64,000 bases of DNA from Neobacillus sp. SuZ13 (GCF_030123365.1 NZ_CP126107.1:1659501-1723500), one strand, 5' to 3'; shown: positions 35,872 through 45,025, counted from the stretch's first letter. Translations and numbers: made by a program. The notes: generated by a model not told the origin, from the sequence alone.

Positions 35872-36344
35872 TAATGATGTTGTGCCTCTACTCCTGAAGG
35901 GTACCAAACCAATGGATTTTCGCCACGGTCACGCTCCATATCGTAATCTACATTCGCAAAGCCCATCTTTTCCCAAAAATCTCTTGATTGTACTCTTGGA
36001 TTCGTCTTAATCGGGAGACCATAGCTTTTTGCAAATTCGACAAGCGCCATGCCATAACCCTTACCTTGATAATCGGGTAGTACCTCAAGTTTCCATAACT
36101 CTAAGTAATCTTGAGGCGGATAGAAATAGCGGTCAAACTTGGCATCAATTTGGTATAAACTCATTCGAGCTACTAATTTGTCTCCAAAATAAATTCCGTA
36201 AAAAGGGGAGTCACTATTATTATCAACCATATTTGCTTCAAGATCTTCAAGCATTGATAATTCTTGAATCCCATATTCTTTAAATTTTTTAAATTCTTCT
36301 AGTGTTTTAAAATTAACCTTGAGTCTTTCCACTTTTACTGCCAT
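35871..36344 (-). CDS. ylbP: GNAT family N-acetyltransferase YlbP
   Basis: This is a GCN5-related acetyltransferase of 157 residues. Seen: the acetyl-CoA binding motif LWKLEVLPDYQGKGYGMALVEFA, with the Q/RxxGxG/A pattern as QGKGYG. The substrate is unknown. ATG at 36344, six bases after AGGAGG on the minus strand, is preferred over the TTG two codons earlier. Confidence 0.9.
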   Translation of the reverse strand: MAVKVERLKVNFKTLEEFKKFKEYGIQELSMLEDLEANMVDNNSDSPFYGIYFGDKLVARMSLYQIDAKFDRYFYPPQDYLELWKLEVLPDYQGKGYGMALVEFAKSYGLPIKTNPRVQSRDFWEKMGFANVDYDMERDRGENPLVWYPSGVEAQHH

Positions 36345-36488
36345 AGTCAACCTCCTAAATATGATTACTCAAAATCTTGTATATATTCTTTTGCTCTTGA
36401 ATAACATGAAATGAACTAATTTTGGCATTTTTCAAATGAATCCCTTTCATTATATAACAAAAACTCAAAAAATTCTTCTTATAAGTTC

Positions 36489-36502
36489 GGAAAGCGTTTT
36501 CA
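36489..36502. promoter_or_regulatory. cre-like CcpA site before the acyl-CoA carboxylase operon
   Basis: GGAAAGCGTTTTCA matches the cre consensus except for its first base and is nearly palindromic (GAAAGCGTTTTC). It is about 80 bases before accC, where it could mediate carbon catabolite repression. Confidence 0.5.
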
Positions 36503-36580
36503 AAAATTTGCAGGAAATTAAGAGAATCATGTAGAAACATATAAATGGTGGAATAAAAAGGGGACGAAAGGGGAAAAAGT

Positions 36581-37918
36581 GTGCAAAAAATTTTAATTGC
36601 TAATCGAGGAGAAATTGCCCTTCGGATTATTCGAACCTGTCAGGAGATGGGGATTGAAACAATTGCTATTTATTCCGAAGCTGATAAGGATATGCCCTTT
36701 GTAAAAGAAGCAACGATGGCTTTCTGTGTGGGGGAACCTCCTGTAAACAAGTCCTATTTACAAGTTGATAAAATTTTAGAAATAGCAAAACGGGAGAAAG
36801 TAGATGGAATTCACCCTGGTTACGGCTTTTTATCTGAAAATGCTGCATTTGCTAAACGAGCAATGGAGGAAGGTATTATTTTTATCGGCCCGAACCCGGG
36901 AACTATTGAATTAATGGGTGATAAAATTATTTCGCGTCGAACGATGGAAAAGGCGGGGGTCCCGGTCGTTCCCGGCAGTGGCTGCGGTTTAAAAACCAGT
37001 GAGGAAGCAATTGCTCTTGCAGATACAATCGGCTACCCTGTGATGCTGAAGGCAAGCAGCGGCGGCGGCGGGATTGGAATGGTATTTTGTGAAGATGAGC
37101 AAGCGCTCGATAAGTCTTTTGCTCAGACTAAAGCCAGAGCAATGGCCTATTTTGGCTCAGACGAAGTCTTTATCGAAAAATATATCAAAGATGCAAGACA
37201 CGTTGAAGTCCAGGTGTTTGGAGACAGCCATGGAAATGTCGTCCACTTGTTTGAAAGAAATTGTTCGATTCAAAGAAGACATCAAAAAGTAATCGAGGAA
37301 TCTCCGTCACCTAGTTTATCGGACGATTCACGAAACAAGATGTTTGAAACAGCCTTAAAAGCGGCGAGTGCTGTTAATTATACAAATGCAGGGACAATTG
37401 AATTTATAGTTGATGAGAACGAAAATTTTTATTTTCTAGAAATGAATACCCGCCTCCAGGTTGAACATCCGGTGACTGAAATGATAACTGGTCTCGATTT
37501 AGTGAAATGGCAAATCCTCATCTCTCGTGGTGAACGGTTACCGTTGCTCCAGGATGAAATCACTTTGTCAGGCCACGCCATTGAATTTAGGCTTTATGCT
37601 GAAGACCCTGTCCGCTTTTTACCGTCGCCAGGTAAAATCAACACGCTTGATTGGAGTCATTCTGCGGGAGTGAGAATTGATACAGGTTATGATGAAGGTG
37701 GAACGGTTACACCGTTCTATGATCCAATGATTGCGAAAATTATTATTCACAATGAAACACGTGAAAAAGCATTAGAAGAAGCGGTTCGCTTCTTTAAAGA
37801 CCTGAAAATCGAAGGAATTAAAACAAATGCACCACTTTTCCTTAATGTACTAACAGATAATGACTTTCAAAAGGGGAAGTACAACACAAGCTTTTTAACA
37901 AAAAATTTAGTGAACTAA
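36581..37918 (+). CDS. accC: biotin carboxylase subunit of an acyl-CoA carboxylase
   Basis: This ATP-grasp enzyme carboxylates biotin on its carrier protein. Seen: QKILIANRGEIALRIIRTCQ, the glycine-rich lid KASSGGGGIGM, and EMNTRLQVEHPVTEMITG. It has 445 residues and a GTG start after AAAGGGG. It is followed by a small biotin carrier and a large carboxyltransferase, which is the layout of propionyl-CoA or methylcrotonyl-CoA-type carboxylases rather than accBC of fatty acid synthesis, so accC is a family-level symbol only. It resembles YngH of B. subtilis. Confidence 0.88.
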   Translation: MQKILIANRGEIALRIIRTCQEMGIETIAIYSEADKDMPFVKEATMAFCVGEPPVNKSYLQVDKILEIAKREKVDGIHPGYGFLSENAAFAKRAMEEGIIFIGPNPGTIELMGDKIISRRTMEKAGVPVVPGSGCGLKTSEEAIALADTIGYPVMLKASSGGGGIGMVFCEDEQALDKSFAQTKARAMAYFGSDEVFIEKYIKDARHVEVQVFGDSHGNVVHLFERNCSIQRRHQKVIEESPSPSLSDDSRNKMFETALKAASAVNYTNAGTIEFIVDENENFYFLEMNTRLQVEHPVTEMITGLDLVKWQILISRGERLPLLQDEITLSGHAIEFRLYAEDPVRFLPSPGKINTLDWSHSAGVRIDTGYDEGGTVTPFYDPMIAKIIIHNETREKALEEAVRFFKDLKIEGIKTNAPLFLNVLTDNDFQKGKYNTSFLTKNLVN

Positions 37919-37931
37919 GGGGAGAATGAAA

Positions 37932-38144
37932 ATGAAAGAAATAACAGCAAGCATGGCAGGTACAGTTTTAAACATATTCGCGGCAAAAGGGAATCAAGTT
38001 CAACTTGGTCAGGAAGTGGTGATGCTTGAATCTATGAAAATGGAAATTCCGATTGAAAGCAATGCAGAAGGTTTGGTATTAGATGTAAAAGTAAACATTG
38101 GTGATTTTGTTAATGAAGGCGACGTACTGATCGTCCTAGAATAA
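37932..38144 (+). CDS. small biotin carboxyl carrier protein
   Basis: This 70-residue protein consists only of a biotinyl domain. Seen: ESMKMEIP with the biotinylated lysine at residue 36, and the closing NIGDFVNEGDVLIVLE. It lacks the Pro/Ala-rich N-terminal region of AccB and resembles YngHB. ATG at 37932 is chosen, seven bases after AAGGGGAG; an ATG two codons earlier is too close. It is the mobile carrier between the two enzymes on either side. Confidence 0.92.
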   Translation: MKEITASMAGTVLNIFAAKGNQVQLGQEVVMLESMKMEIPIESNAEGLVLDVKVNIGDFVNEGDVLIVLE

Positions 38145-38165
38145 AAGTTTTGAGGGGGGAAAATT

Positions 38166-39707
38166 GTGTCTGTTACCAATACATTGAATGAGCAATTAAA
38201 TGAGAATCGTAAACTGATTGAAGCTGGCGGGCATCCAAAATATCATCAGAAAGCTAAAGAGCAAAAAAAGTTATTTGTACGTGAGCGACTTTCCTTATTG
38301 TTTGATGAGGGAAACTACGAGGAAGATGGTAAATTTGCCAATTTTAAAGCTGGTGATCTGCCTGCAGATGGTGTTGTCACAGCAATTGGGAAAATTAATG
38401 GCCAAACGGTTTGTGTTATGGCGAATGATTCAACGATCAAAGCTGGTTCATGGGGAGCAAGAACCGTTGAAAAGATTATTCGCATTCAAGAAGTTGCAGA
38501 AAAATTAAAGGTCCCGTTATTCTATCTTGTCGATTCTGCAGGGGCAAGAATAACTGATCAATTAGAGATGTTTCCAAATCGCCGGGGAGCAGGAAGAATC
38601 TTCTACAACCAAGTGAAACTTTCCGGGATGATTCCGCAGGTATGCATTTTGTTTGGCCCTTCCGCGGCTGGTGGAGCCTACATTCCTGCCTTTTGTGATA
38701 TCGTCATAATGGTCGACCAAAACGCATCTATGTATTTGGGGTCACCAAGGATGGCTGAAAAGGTAATTGGCGAAAAAGTAACACTTGAGGAAATGGGCGG
38801 TGCAAGAATGCATTGTTCAGTTAGCGGCTGCGGGGATATTCTTGCCTATAGTGAAGAAGAAGCGATTGAATCAGCCAAAAAATATATCAGCTACTTTCCT
38901 GCTAGTTTTAAAGATAAACCAAAAATGACTGCTGGTGTAGAAGCAAAACAGGGTCGTGAATTAGAAGCAATTATTCCTGAAAATCAAAATGCACCGTTTG
39001 ATATGTATGAATGTATTGATAGGCTTGTGGACAATGCAAGTTTTTATGAAATAAAAAAATTGTTTGCCCCTGAATTGATAACGGGGTTTGCGAGAATCGA
39101 TGGAAGACCAATTGGAATTATTGCTAATCAACCGAAGGTGAAAGGCGGTGTTTTATTTGTAGATTCTGCAGATAAAGCTGCAAAATTCATTCAACTCTGT
39201 GATGCCTTTCATATTCCTCTTTTATTTTTGGCAGATGTACCTGGTTTCATGATTGGAACAAAGGTGGAGCGTGCGGGCATTATCCGTCATGGAGCCAAGT
39301 TAATTGCAGCGATGAGTTCAGCAACGGTCCCGAAAATTTCTGTCATTGTTAGAAAAGCCTATGGTGCTGGTCTCTATGCTATGGCTGGCCCAGCTTTTGA
39401 GCCGGATTGCTGTATCGCTTTACCGACCTCACAAATTGCCGTTATGGGACCGGAAGCAGCAGTAAATGCGGTTTATTCCAATAAGATTAATCAAATCGAA
39501 GATCCGAAAGAAAAAATCGCGTTTGTCCAAGAAAAGCATAAGGAATACAAAGAACATATCGACATTTATAAGTTGGCGTCTGAATTAATTGTAGATGAAA
39601 TTGTCGCACCTTCAGAATTACGAAATGTTCTGATTCAACGCTTTGCCTATTATGAAACCAAGGAATTAAATTTTAGCATGCGTAAACATCCGGTATACCC
39701 AGTCTAA
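38166..39707 (+). CDS. acyl-CoA carboxylase carboxyltransferase subunit
   Basis: This enzyme transfers CO2 from biotin to an acyl-CoA. Both crotonase-like halves are present in 513 residues: the N-half with LVDSAGARITDQ and FGPSAAGGAYIPAFCDIVIMV, and the C-half with FLADVPGFMIGTKVERAGIIRHGAKL and VRKAYGAGLYAM. The length and fused halves point to propionyl-CoA, methylcrotonyl-CoA or a related substrate rather than acetyl-CoA (AccA/AccD are separate). The exact substrate cannot be read from sequence. GTG follows GAGGGGGG. Confidence 0.9.
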   Translation: MSVTNTLNEQLNENRKLIEAGGHPKYHQKAKEQKKLFVRERLSLLFDEGNYEEDGKFANFKAGDLPADGVVTAIGKINGQTVCVMANDSTIKAGSWGARTVEKIIRIQEVAEKLKVPLFYLVDSAGARITDQLEMFPNRRGAGRIFYNQVKLSGMIPQVCILFGPSAAGGAYIPAFCDIVIMVDQNASMYLGSPRMAEKVIGEKVTLEEMGGARMHCSVSGCGDILAYSEEEAIESAKKYISYFPASFKDKPKMTAGVEAKQGRELEAIIPENQNAPFDMYECIDRLVDNASFYEIKKLFAPELITGFARIDGRPIGIIANQPKVKGGVLFVDSADKAAKFIQLCDAFHIPLLFLADVPGFMIGTKVERAGIIRHGAKLIAAMSSATVPKISVIVRKAYGAGLYAMAGPAFEPDCCIALPTSQIAVMGPEAAVNAVYSNKINQIEDPKEKIAFVQEKHKEYKEHIDIYKLASELIVDEIVAPSELRNVLIQRFAYYETKELNFSMRKHPVYPV

Positions 39708-39716
39708 CTTTTTTGG

Positions 39717-39752
39717 CCCTATTCGGTGTTTGTCGAATAGGGTTTAATTTTT
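39717..39752 (+). terminator. terminator of the carboxylase operon
   Basis: CCCTATTCG and CGAATAGGG form a 9-bp stem followed by TTTAATTTTTT. Confidence 0.85.
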
Positions 39753-39825
39753 TCGAATTCTTAGTAACAAACTATCGGCAGCTTCTGATAAAATATGGGT
39801 AAAGACGACTAAAAGAGGGGTTACC

Positions 39826-40728
39826 ATGAGGGTTGGAATTATTGGTGCAGGGTCGATTGGCCTGTTATTCGCAGCATATTTTAGTAGAATATTAGATGTT
39901 ACGGTATACACCAGAACACCAGAACAAGCAAAAGAGATAACTAAATATGGAATTGTGCTGAAGAAAAAAGAAGAACAAACGATATCCAAAATAAAGGCTT
40001 TGCCAATAAATGAATGGAAGGGAAATGAGAATCTTACCATCATTTCCGTTAAGCAATATCAACTTCAGCCAATTATTGAAAAAATTAATCAGTTGCCCAT
40101 TCTTCCTAACAATCTCTTATTTTTACAGAATGGTATGGGCCATTTAAAACAGATTGAAACCATCCCGTTCACTAATATTTTTGTTGGTTCAGTTGAGCAC
40201 GGTGCGCTGAAAGAAAATTCATATACCGTTTCCCATAATGGTGAAGCTGTGACAAAAGTTGCAGTATTTAAAGGGGACCCAGCACTGTTGTTTAAATGTA
40301 TCTCTTTTGCACCATTGGAATTTCCACTTGTTTTTAAGGAGGATTATTTTACAATGCTGCTGAGTAAACTAGTTGTCAATGCCGTTATTAATCCATTAAC
40401 TGCCATCCTCGAGGTGGAAAATGGCAAATTAATAAAAAATGAATACTATTTTCAGGTCCTAAAAAATTTATATTCCGAGGTATCTTCGATTTTAAATCTA
40501 GAAAATACAGAAGAACAATTGCAGCAAATTATTACTATTTGTAAAAATACTTCTGCTAACCGTTCCTCCATGCTTAAAGATATAGAAGCGCACAGGATTA
40601 CAGAAGTGGATGCAATTTTGGGATATATCTTAGAGGAGGCTGAGCATAAAGGTTTGAAAGCTCCACAAGTTGAGAACCTATATTATTTAATTAAAGGAAA
40701 AGAAATGATAAAGGAGGATTACGTTTGA
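39826..40728 (+). CDS. panE: 2-dehydropantoate 2-reductase (PanE/YlbQ)
   Basis: This enzyme reduces ketopantoate to pantoate with NADPH in pantothenate synthesis. Seen: the Rossmann start VGIIGAGSIGLLFAAYF, ISVKQYQL, LLFLQNGMGHL, and the catalytic lysine region SKLVVNAVINPLTAI. It has 300 residues. It overlaps the next gene by four bases. It corresponds to ylbQ. Confidence 0.93.
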   Translation: MRVGIIGAGSIGLLFAAYFSRILDVTVYTRTPEQAKEITKYGIVLKKKEEQTISKIKALPINEWKGNENLTIISVKQYQLQPIIEKINQLPILPNNLLFLQNGMGHLKQIETIPFTNIFVGSVEHGALKENSYTVSHNGEAVTKVAVFKGDPALLFKCISFAPLEFPLVFKEDYFTMLLSKLVVNAVINPLTAILEVENGKLIKNEYYFQVLKNLYSEVSSILNLENTEEQLQQIITICKNTSANRSSMLKDIEAHRITEVDAILGYILEEAEHKGLKAPQVENLYYLIKGKEMIKEDYV

Positions 40729-41120
40729 TTACTTTTCTATCCTATTTCATCTCTATTTTCTTTGCCATCCCATTTTTAGGATTTTTATTTGTTTTTATGG
40801 TAATGAAACTTGTGACAAAAAACACGCGAAAGGCAGTTCATATGTCACTAGATTCTACAACATTTTTATTTATTATATCCGTTCATTTTTTAATTGTTAC
40901 TATATGGGAAAAATCATATTTTTGGTTAATAATATTAATAATGATTTTAATTGCGATGATTTTTGTGTTGGTTCATTGGAAAGTAAAAGAAGAAATTATC
41001 TTAAAAAAAGTGATAAAGGGTTTTTGGCGTTTTAATTTTCTCCTTTTTCTTCTTGCATACCTCACCTTAACATTTTATGGATTAATTCATCGAGCATTGA
41101 TTTTTACTTTTACCAACTGA
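40725..41120 (+). CDS. DUF3397 family membrane protein
   Basis: This 131-residue protein has four predicted helices and matches DUF3397, found in Bacillus between panE and bshC. The function is unknown. TTG overlaps the panE stop by four bases, and AAAGGAGG lies inside the end of panE, so translation is probably coupled. Confidence 0.85.
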   Translation: MITFLSYFISIFFAIPFLGFLFVFMVMKLVTKNTRKAVHMSLDSTTFLFIISVHFLIVTIWEKSYFWLIILIMILIAMIFVLVHWKVKEEIILKKVIKGFWRFNFLLFLLAYLTLTFYGLIHRALIFTFTN

Positions 41121-41157
41121 AATATAAGCCAAAGTTTTTTTCAAATTTGGTTGGTAG

Positions 41158-41166
41158 TGGTATACT
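41158..41166 (+). promoter_or_regulatory. extended -10 promoter of bshC
   Basis: TGG followed by TATACT forms an extended -10, about 43 bases before bshC. The -35 is poor. Confidence 0.45.
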
Positions 41167-41208
41167 CTTAACAGAATGAATTTGGGTGATCAGAAAGGAA
41201 GTACATGA

Positions 41209-42843
41209 ATGGAGATTTTAAATCTCTCTTTACCAGCAACCAATCGGTTTGCTTCGAATTATTTGGAACAATCTCCAGAAATCCAGCCTTTTTTTCATTA
41301 CCGGTTTAATGATGGAACCGATGATGCCAAACGAGTTGCTGAACTTAGTAACCGATCATTTCCTCGCTTAGAGGTTGCTGAACACATTGAGAGCTTTATG
41401 AAGCGGTTTCCATCGTCAGAAGCTGTTATAAAGTCAATCGATAAACTAAAATCAAATAATAGCCTCGTTGTTATTGGGGGACAGCAGGCAGGTATTTTAA
41501 CCGGCCCGTTATATTCAATACATAAGGTTATCTCTATTATTAAATTGGCGGAGCAAAAAGAGGCACAGCTAGGCGTGCCGGTGATTCCTGTTTTTTGGAT
41601 TGCTGGAGAAGACCATGATTTCCATGAAGTTAATCATGTGTTTGTACCAGCGAACCAAAAGGCTGATAAATGGACATACCCTGCAAGAATGCTTCAAAAG
41701 AAGATGGTCTCTGATATTCAGCTAAACAAAGAAGACTGTCTTACTTGGGTACACAATTTAATTGAAAACTTCGGTGAGACAGAACATACGAATACATTAT
41801 TAAAATTCGCTGAAGAACAAATATCGAAATCAACCACCTTCGTCGATTTCTTTGCCAACATTATAATGGAATTGTTTAAGGATTACGGGTTATTAATTGT
41901 TGATTCTGGAAACAAAGAGTTTCGAATGCTGCAGAAAGAATTTTTTAAAAAGCAAATCCTACACCATGAAGCGATTACAAACAAATTATTGGAACAACAA
42001 AGGCGAATTGGCGAAAAAGGTTTTCCGATAACAATTGATGCAAGTGAAAGGAATGCGAACCTTTTCTTTTATGACCAGAAAATGCATGACCGGAATTTAC
42101 TTGAATATGATCGCGATAATGATTGTTTTGTGGGGAAGAATGGGGCTTTATCATTTTCAAGAGAACAACTAGTGGAGTATGCAGAGGAGAATCCAGCTTC
42201 TTTAAGCAATAATGTGGTGACTCGGCCATTAATGCAGGAATGGCTCTTCCCATCCATTGCTTTCATTGCGGGACCGGGAGAAATTTCTTACTGGGCAGAA
42301 CTAAAACTAGTCTTTGAGCATTTTCATATTAAGATGCCTCCTATTGTTCCTCGTTTGAACATTACGATCTTTGATCGATCTGTTGAAACAGATGTTACTG
42401 ATTTACATTTAAACTTAACCGATATATTAAGCAATGGAATGGAAAAAGAGAGAAATCAATTTCTAGAAAAAATAAAAGATAAAGAAGTGGTTTCGCTATT
42501 TTCGTTAGCGAAAGAACAATTAGTAAATCAGTACCGATTAATAGAAGATAAGACAGTTGAGTTGGACCGCGGTTTATTACCTTTGTTAAAGAAAAACGAA
42601 GGTTACTTACTTAAAGAAATCGAGTTTATGGAAACCAAATTATATGAGGCAGGAAAGCTGAAACACGATAATATCCTTAAAAAATATGACCGTGTGGAAC
42701 TGTCATTAAGGCCGGATGGCTTTCCCCAAGAAAGGGTTTGGAATATATTTTATTACCTAAATCAATATGGGTTGAATTTTATTCATGACTTAATGTCAGG
42801 TACATTTGAATTTGATGGCCGGCATAAGGTAATGAAAATGTAG
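41209..42843 (+). CDS. bshC: bacillithiol biosynthesis cysteine-adding enzyme BshC
   Basis: BshC adds cysteine to glucosaminyl-malate in the last step of bacillithiol synthesis, the main low-molecular-weight thiol of Bacillus. Seen: nucleotidyltransferase-like core with VVIGGQQAGILTGPLYSIHKVISII, FWIAGEDHDFHEVNHVFV, and a C-terminal coiled coil around residues 425-490. It has 544 residues. ATG follows AAGGAAG. It directly precedes the dcw cluster, as yllA does in B. subtilis. Confidence 0.94.
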   Translation: MEILNLSLPATNRFASNYLEQSPEIQPFFHYRFNDGTDDAKRVAELSNRSFPRLEVAEHIESFMKRFPSSEAVIKSIDKLKSNNSLVVIGGQQAGILTGPLYSIHKVISIIKLAEQKEAQLGVPVIPVFWIAGEDHDFHEVNHVFVPANQKADKWTYPARMLQKKMVSDIQLNKEDCLTWVHNLIENFGETEHTNTLLKFAEEQISKSTTFVDFFANIIMELFKDYGLLIVDSGNKEFRMLQKEFFKKQILHHEAITNKLLEQQRRIGEKGFPITIDASERNANLFFYDQKMHDRNLLEYDRDNDCFVGKNGALSFSREQLVEYAEENPASLSNNVVTRPLMQEWLFPSIAFIAGPGEISYWAELKLVFEHFHIKMPPIVPRLNITIFDRSVETDVTDLHLNLTDILSNGMEKERNQFLEKIKDKEVVSLFSLAKEQLVNQYRLIEDKTVELDRGLLPLLKKNEGYLLKEIEFMETKLYEAGKLKHDNILKKYDRVELSLRPDGFPQERVWNIFYYLNQYGLNFIHDLMSGTFEFDGRHKVMKM

Positions 42844-42845
42844 AA

Positions 42846-42865
42846 AACTTCACAGCTGTGAAGTT
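42846..42865. repeat. 20-bp palindrome, copy 1
   Basis: AACTTCACAGCTGTGAAGTT is a perfect palindrome right after the bshC stop. An identical copy lies at 43391-43410. It can act as a terminator stem, but here only three T follow it. Confidence 0.85.
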
Positions 42866-42868
42866 TCA

Positions 42869-42909
42869 GACTGTCGACAAATCCGATGGATTTGTCGACA
42901 GTCTTTTTT
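42869..42909 (+). terminator. terminator of bshC
   Basis: A perfect 16-bp stem (GACTGTCGACAAATCC at the left arm) with a GAT loop is followed by six T. Confidence 0.95.
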
Positions 42910-42930
42910 GTTTTGGCTAATTAAACTAGT

Positions 42931-43067
42931 CTGTTGATTTCCGTTTCAGGCGGCTTCGCTTTCCGCGGGCGGTTCGGGGAGCCTCCTCGCCGCTTTCAGC
43001 GCCTGCGGGGTCTCCCCTGTCCCGTACTCCCGCAGGAGTCTTCGCCGCCTGGAACGAAGGTCAACAG
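42931..43067. repeat. repeat family B, long copy
   Basis: This 137-bp element is bounded by CTGTTGA and TCAACAG and has a G+C-rich interior with GGCGG/CCGCC and CGCGGGCGG/CCCGCAGG-type pairings (for example GGGAGCC... against GGGTCTCCCC). The class is common between genes in many Bacillus genomes. No reading frame is evident. Two shorter relatives occur at 43308 and 63072. Confidence 0.65.
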
Positions 43068-43307
43068 GTGTATTCAATAAAGTTCTGCAATACAATAAAG
43101 AATAAAAATATGTGGTGAATTCAATGTTTAAGCCAAATATGTCTAGTCAAAGCTGGAATCGCTAACATCGTATTAAAGATAGAATTTTCTTTCAGAATAC
43201 TAGTGAAATGGTTCTCCTTATTGCATCTCCCAAAAATAATAAAGATTGCAACCCATTTAGCAAGAGTATATAAAGAGTGTGGGAAATGATTAGGTTGATT
43301 TACCTCT
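43068..43307. other. gene-free stretch between repeat copies
   Basis: I see no protein-coding frame of useful length, RNA gene or terminator in this AT-rich 240-bp segment. It lies between two family B repeats and may be insertion debris. Confidence 0.4.
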
Positions 43308-43346
43308 CTGTTGATTGAAGCGAGTGACCGGATCGGAAATCAACAG
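43308..43346. repeat. repeat family B, short copy
   Basis: CTGTTGATT and AATCAACAG bound a 39-bp element with GAAGCGAGTGACCGGATCGG inside. It has the same ends as the copy at 63072 and near-identical ends to that at 42931, but the interior is almost all missing. Confidence 0.65.
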
Positions 43347-43390
43347 GCCAGTTTGCATAGACACTCCTGAGAACCTTTCTCGATAATCTG

Positions 43391-43422
43391 AACTTCACAG
43401 CTGTGAAGTTTTTTTTTTTTTT
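43391..43422 (+). terminator. 20-bp palindrome copy 2 with long T-run
   Basis: The same 20-bp palindrome as at 42846 is followed by an unbroken T-run from 43409 to 43422. As a terminator it would block read-through toward mraZ. No gene directly upstream needs it. Confidence 0.75.
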
Positions 43423-43480
43423 GAGAAATTTCTGGATAAAAAAGGATTTCAGGGTTTTAAGAAGAATAGTTTAAAAATGG

Positions 43481-43528
43481 GTGGTGGAAAGTGGGGGAAT
43501 GTGGTACATTTTTAATAGAAAGTGGGGG
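43481..43528 (+). promoter_or_regulatory. MraZ-type operator: GTGG repeats at 10-bp spacing
   Basis: GTGG occurs at 43481, 43491 and 43501, exactly ten bases apart, with a further GTGGGGG at 43522 next to the ribosome binding site. MraZ proteins bind tandem TGGG/GTGG repeats with ten-base period before their own gene and repress or tune the dcw operon. Confidence 0.7.
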
Positions 43529-43536
43529 TCGAGGGT

Positions 43537-43968
43537 ATGTTCATGGGTGAATACCATCACAGCATTGATAATAAAGGCCGACTGATCGTGCCCTCCAAAT
43601 TCCGTGATGAGCTTGGTGACATGTTTATCATTACACGTGGATTGGATCAATGTTTGTTTGGTTACCCGTTATCAGAGTGGGGGCTGATTGAAGAGAAATT
43701 AAAAGGCTTACCTCTGACAAAAAAAGATGCCCGGGCTTTTACTAGATTCTTCTTTTCAGGAGCAACAGAGAGTGAACTTGATAAACAAGGAAGAATTAAT
43801 ATCCCTGCACCACTTTTGCAATATGCAAAGTTGGAAAAAGAATGTGTAATTTTAGGTGTTTCCAATCGAATTGAAATTTGGAGCAAGCAGATTTGGGAAG
43901 ACTATTTTACCGAGTCAGAAGAATCTTTTGCAGAAATTGCAGAAAATATGATTGGCTTTGATATATAA
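43537..43968 (+). CDS. mraZ: transcriptional regulator MraZ
   Basis: MraZ is a DNA-binding protein with two AbrB-like swapped-hairpin domains that controls the dcw cluster. Seen: two DxxxR-type motifs, DNKGRLIVP near residue 11 and DKQGRINIP near 86. It has 143 residues. ATG at 43537 is chosen because the family begins [16 protein letters not shown] lies eight bases before it. It is the first gene of the cluster. Confidence 0.95.
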   Translation: MFMGEYHHSIDNKGRLIVPSKFRDELGDMFIITRGLDQCLFGYPLSEWGLIEEKLKGLPLTKKDARAFTRFFFSGATESELDKQGRINIPAPLLQYAKLEKECVILGVSNRIEIWSKQIWEDYFTESEESFAEIAENMIGFDI

Positions 43969-44031
43969 TGGATAAATTATGTTAATATATTTTCTGTTAT
44001 ATATCGTTCGATTGGAAAAGGTGGTTACTAC

Positions 44032-44964
44032 ATGTTTGAACATACAACTGTATTGTTAAAAGAAGCTGTTGATGGCTTAAATATTAAGCCTGATGGAATT
44101 TATGTTGATTGTACTTTGGGTGGCGCGGGGCATAGTTCACTTATTCTTTCAAAACTTGGAGCCCAAGGTAAACTATTTGCATTTGACCAAGATGAAACAG
44201 CAATTGCACACGCAAAAGAGAAGTTAGCTGAATATGGGGATCGTTTAGAAATTATTAAAAGCAATTTCTTATACTTGAAAGAAGAACTTGAAAATCGAGG
44301 AATTGTTAAAGTGGATGGAGTTCTTTACGACCTAGGAGTTTCCTCTCCGCAATTGGATACTCCCGAAAGAGGTTTTAGCTATCACCATGATGCACCACTT
44401 GATATGAGAATGGATAATGAAGCCGATATTTCTGCCTACGACGTGGTTAATCATTGGGCCTATGAAGACTTGGTTCGCATCTTTTTTCGCTATGGGGAGG
44501 AGAAATTCTCTAAACAAATAGCTCGAAAAATAGAAGCAGCAAGGATGGTAAAGCCGATTGAAACCACGGCAGAATTAGTAGAGTTGATTAAGGATGCGAT
44601 TCCAGCCCCTGCCAGAAGGAAAGGTGGACATCCGGCGAAGCGAGTTTTTCAAGCAATCAGAATTGCCGTGAATGATGAATTAGCGGTGTTCGAACAGTCA
44701 ATAAATCAAGCGATTGACTTGCTAAACCCTGAGGGAAGAATAAGCGTTATTACCTTCCACTCACTTGAGGACAGGATTTGTAAGGCAGCCTTTAAGAAGG
44801 CAAGTGAGACTCCTAATTTACCCCCAGGTTTACCAATCATTCCAGATGAATTTAAACCAATATTAAAGTTAATTTCACGGAAGCCGATCCTTCCATCTGA
44901 TGAAGAATTAGAGCAAAATAATCGCGCTAGATCTGCTAAATTAAGAGTTGCCGAAAAGCTGTGA
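44032..44964 (+). CDS. rsmH: 16S rRNA (cytosine1402-N4)-methyltransferase RsmH
   Basis: RsmH (MraW) methylates N4 of C1402 of 16S rRNA. Seen: [16 protein letters not shown] motif [32 protein letters not shown], and the closing [11 protein letters not shown] with [11 protein letters not shown]. It has 310 residues. ATG follows AAGGTGG. It is the second gene of the dcw cluster. Confidence 0.97.
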   Translation: MFEHTTVLLKEAVDGLNIKPDGIYVDCTLGGAGHSSLILSKLGAQGKLFAFDQDETAIAHAKEKLAEYGDRLEIIKSNFLYLKEELENRGIVKVDGVLYDLGVSSPQLDTPERGFSYHHDAPLDMRMDNEADISAYDVVNHWAYEDLVRIFFRYGEEKFSKQIARKIEAARMVKPIETTAELVELIKDAIPAPARRKGGHPAKRVFQAIRIAVNDELAVFEQSINQAIDLLNPEGRISVITFHSLEDRICKAAFKKASETPNLPPGLPIIPDEFKPILKLISRKPILPSDEELEQNNRARSAKLRVAEKL

Positions 44965-45025
44965 GAAAAAATCCAGAAATTCAAACCTAGATTTAAAAAT
45001 AGATAATAAGCTGGAGGGGAAAAGT

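Noticed and set aside
35807..36010. Plus-strand frame over repeat A and ylbP
   Set aside because: It runs from the repeat into the antisense of a clear acetyltransferase gene and has no ribosome binding site.
43068..43307. Degraded transposase between the family B repeats
   Set aside because: Reading all frames by eye gave only short open pieces with no recognisable transposase motif.
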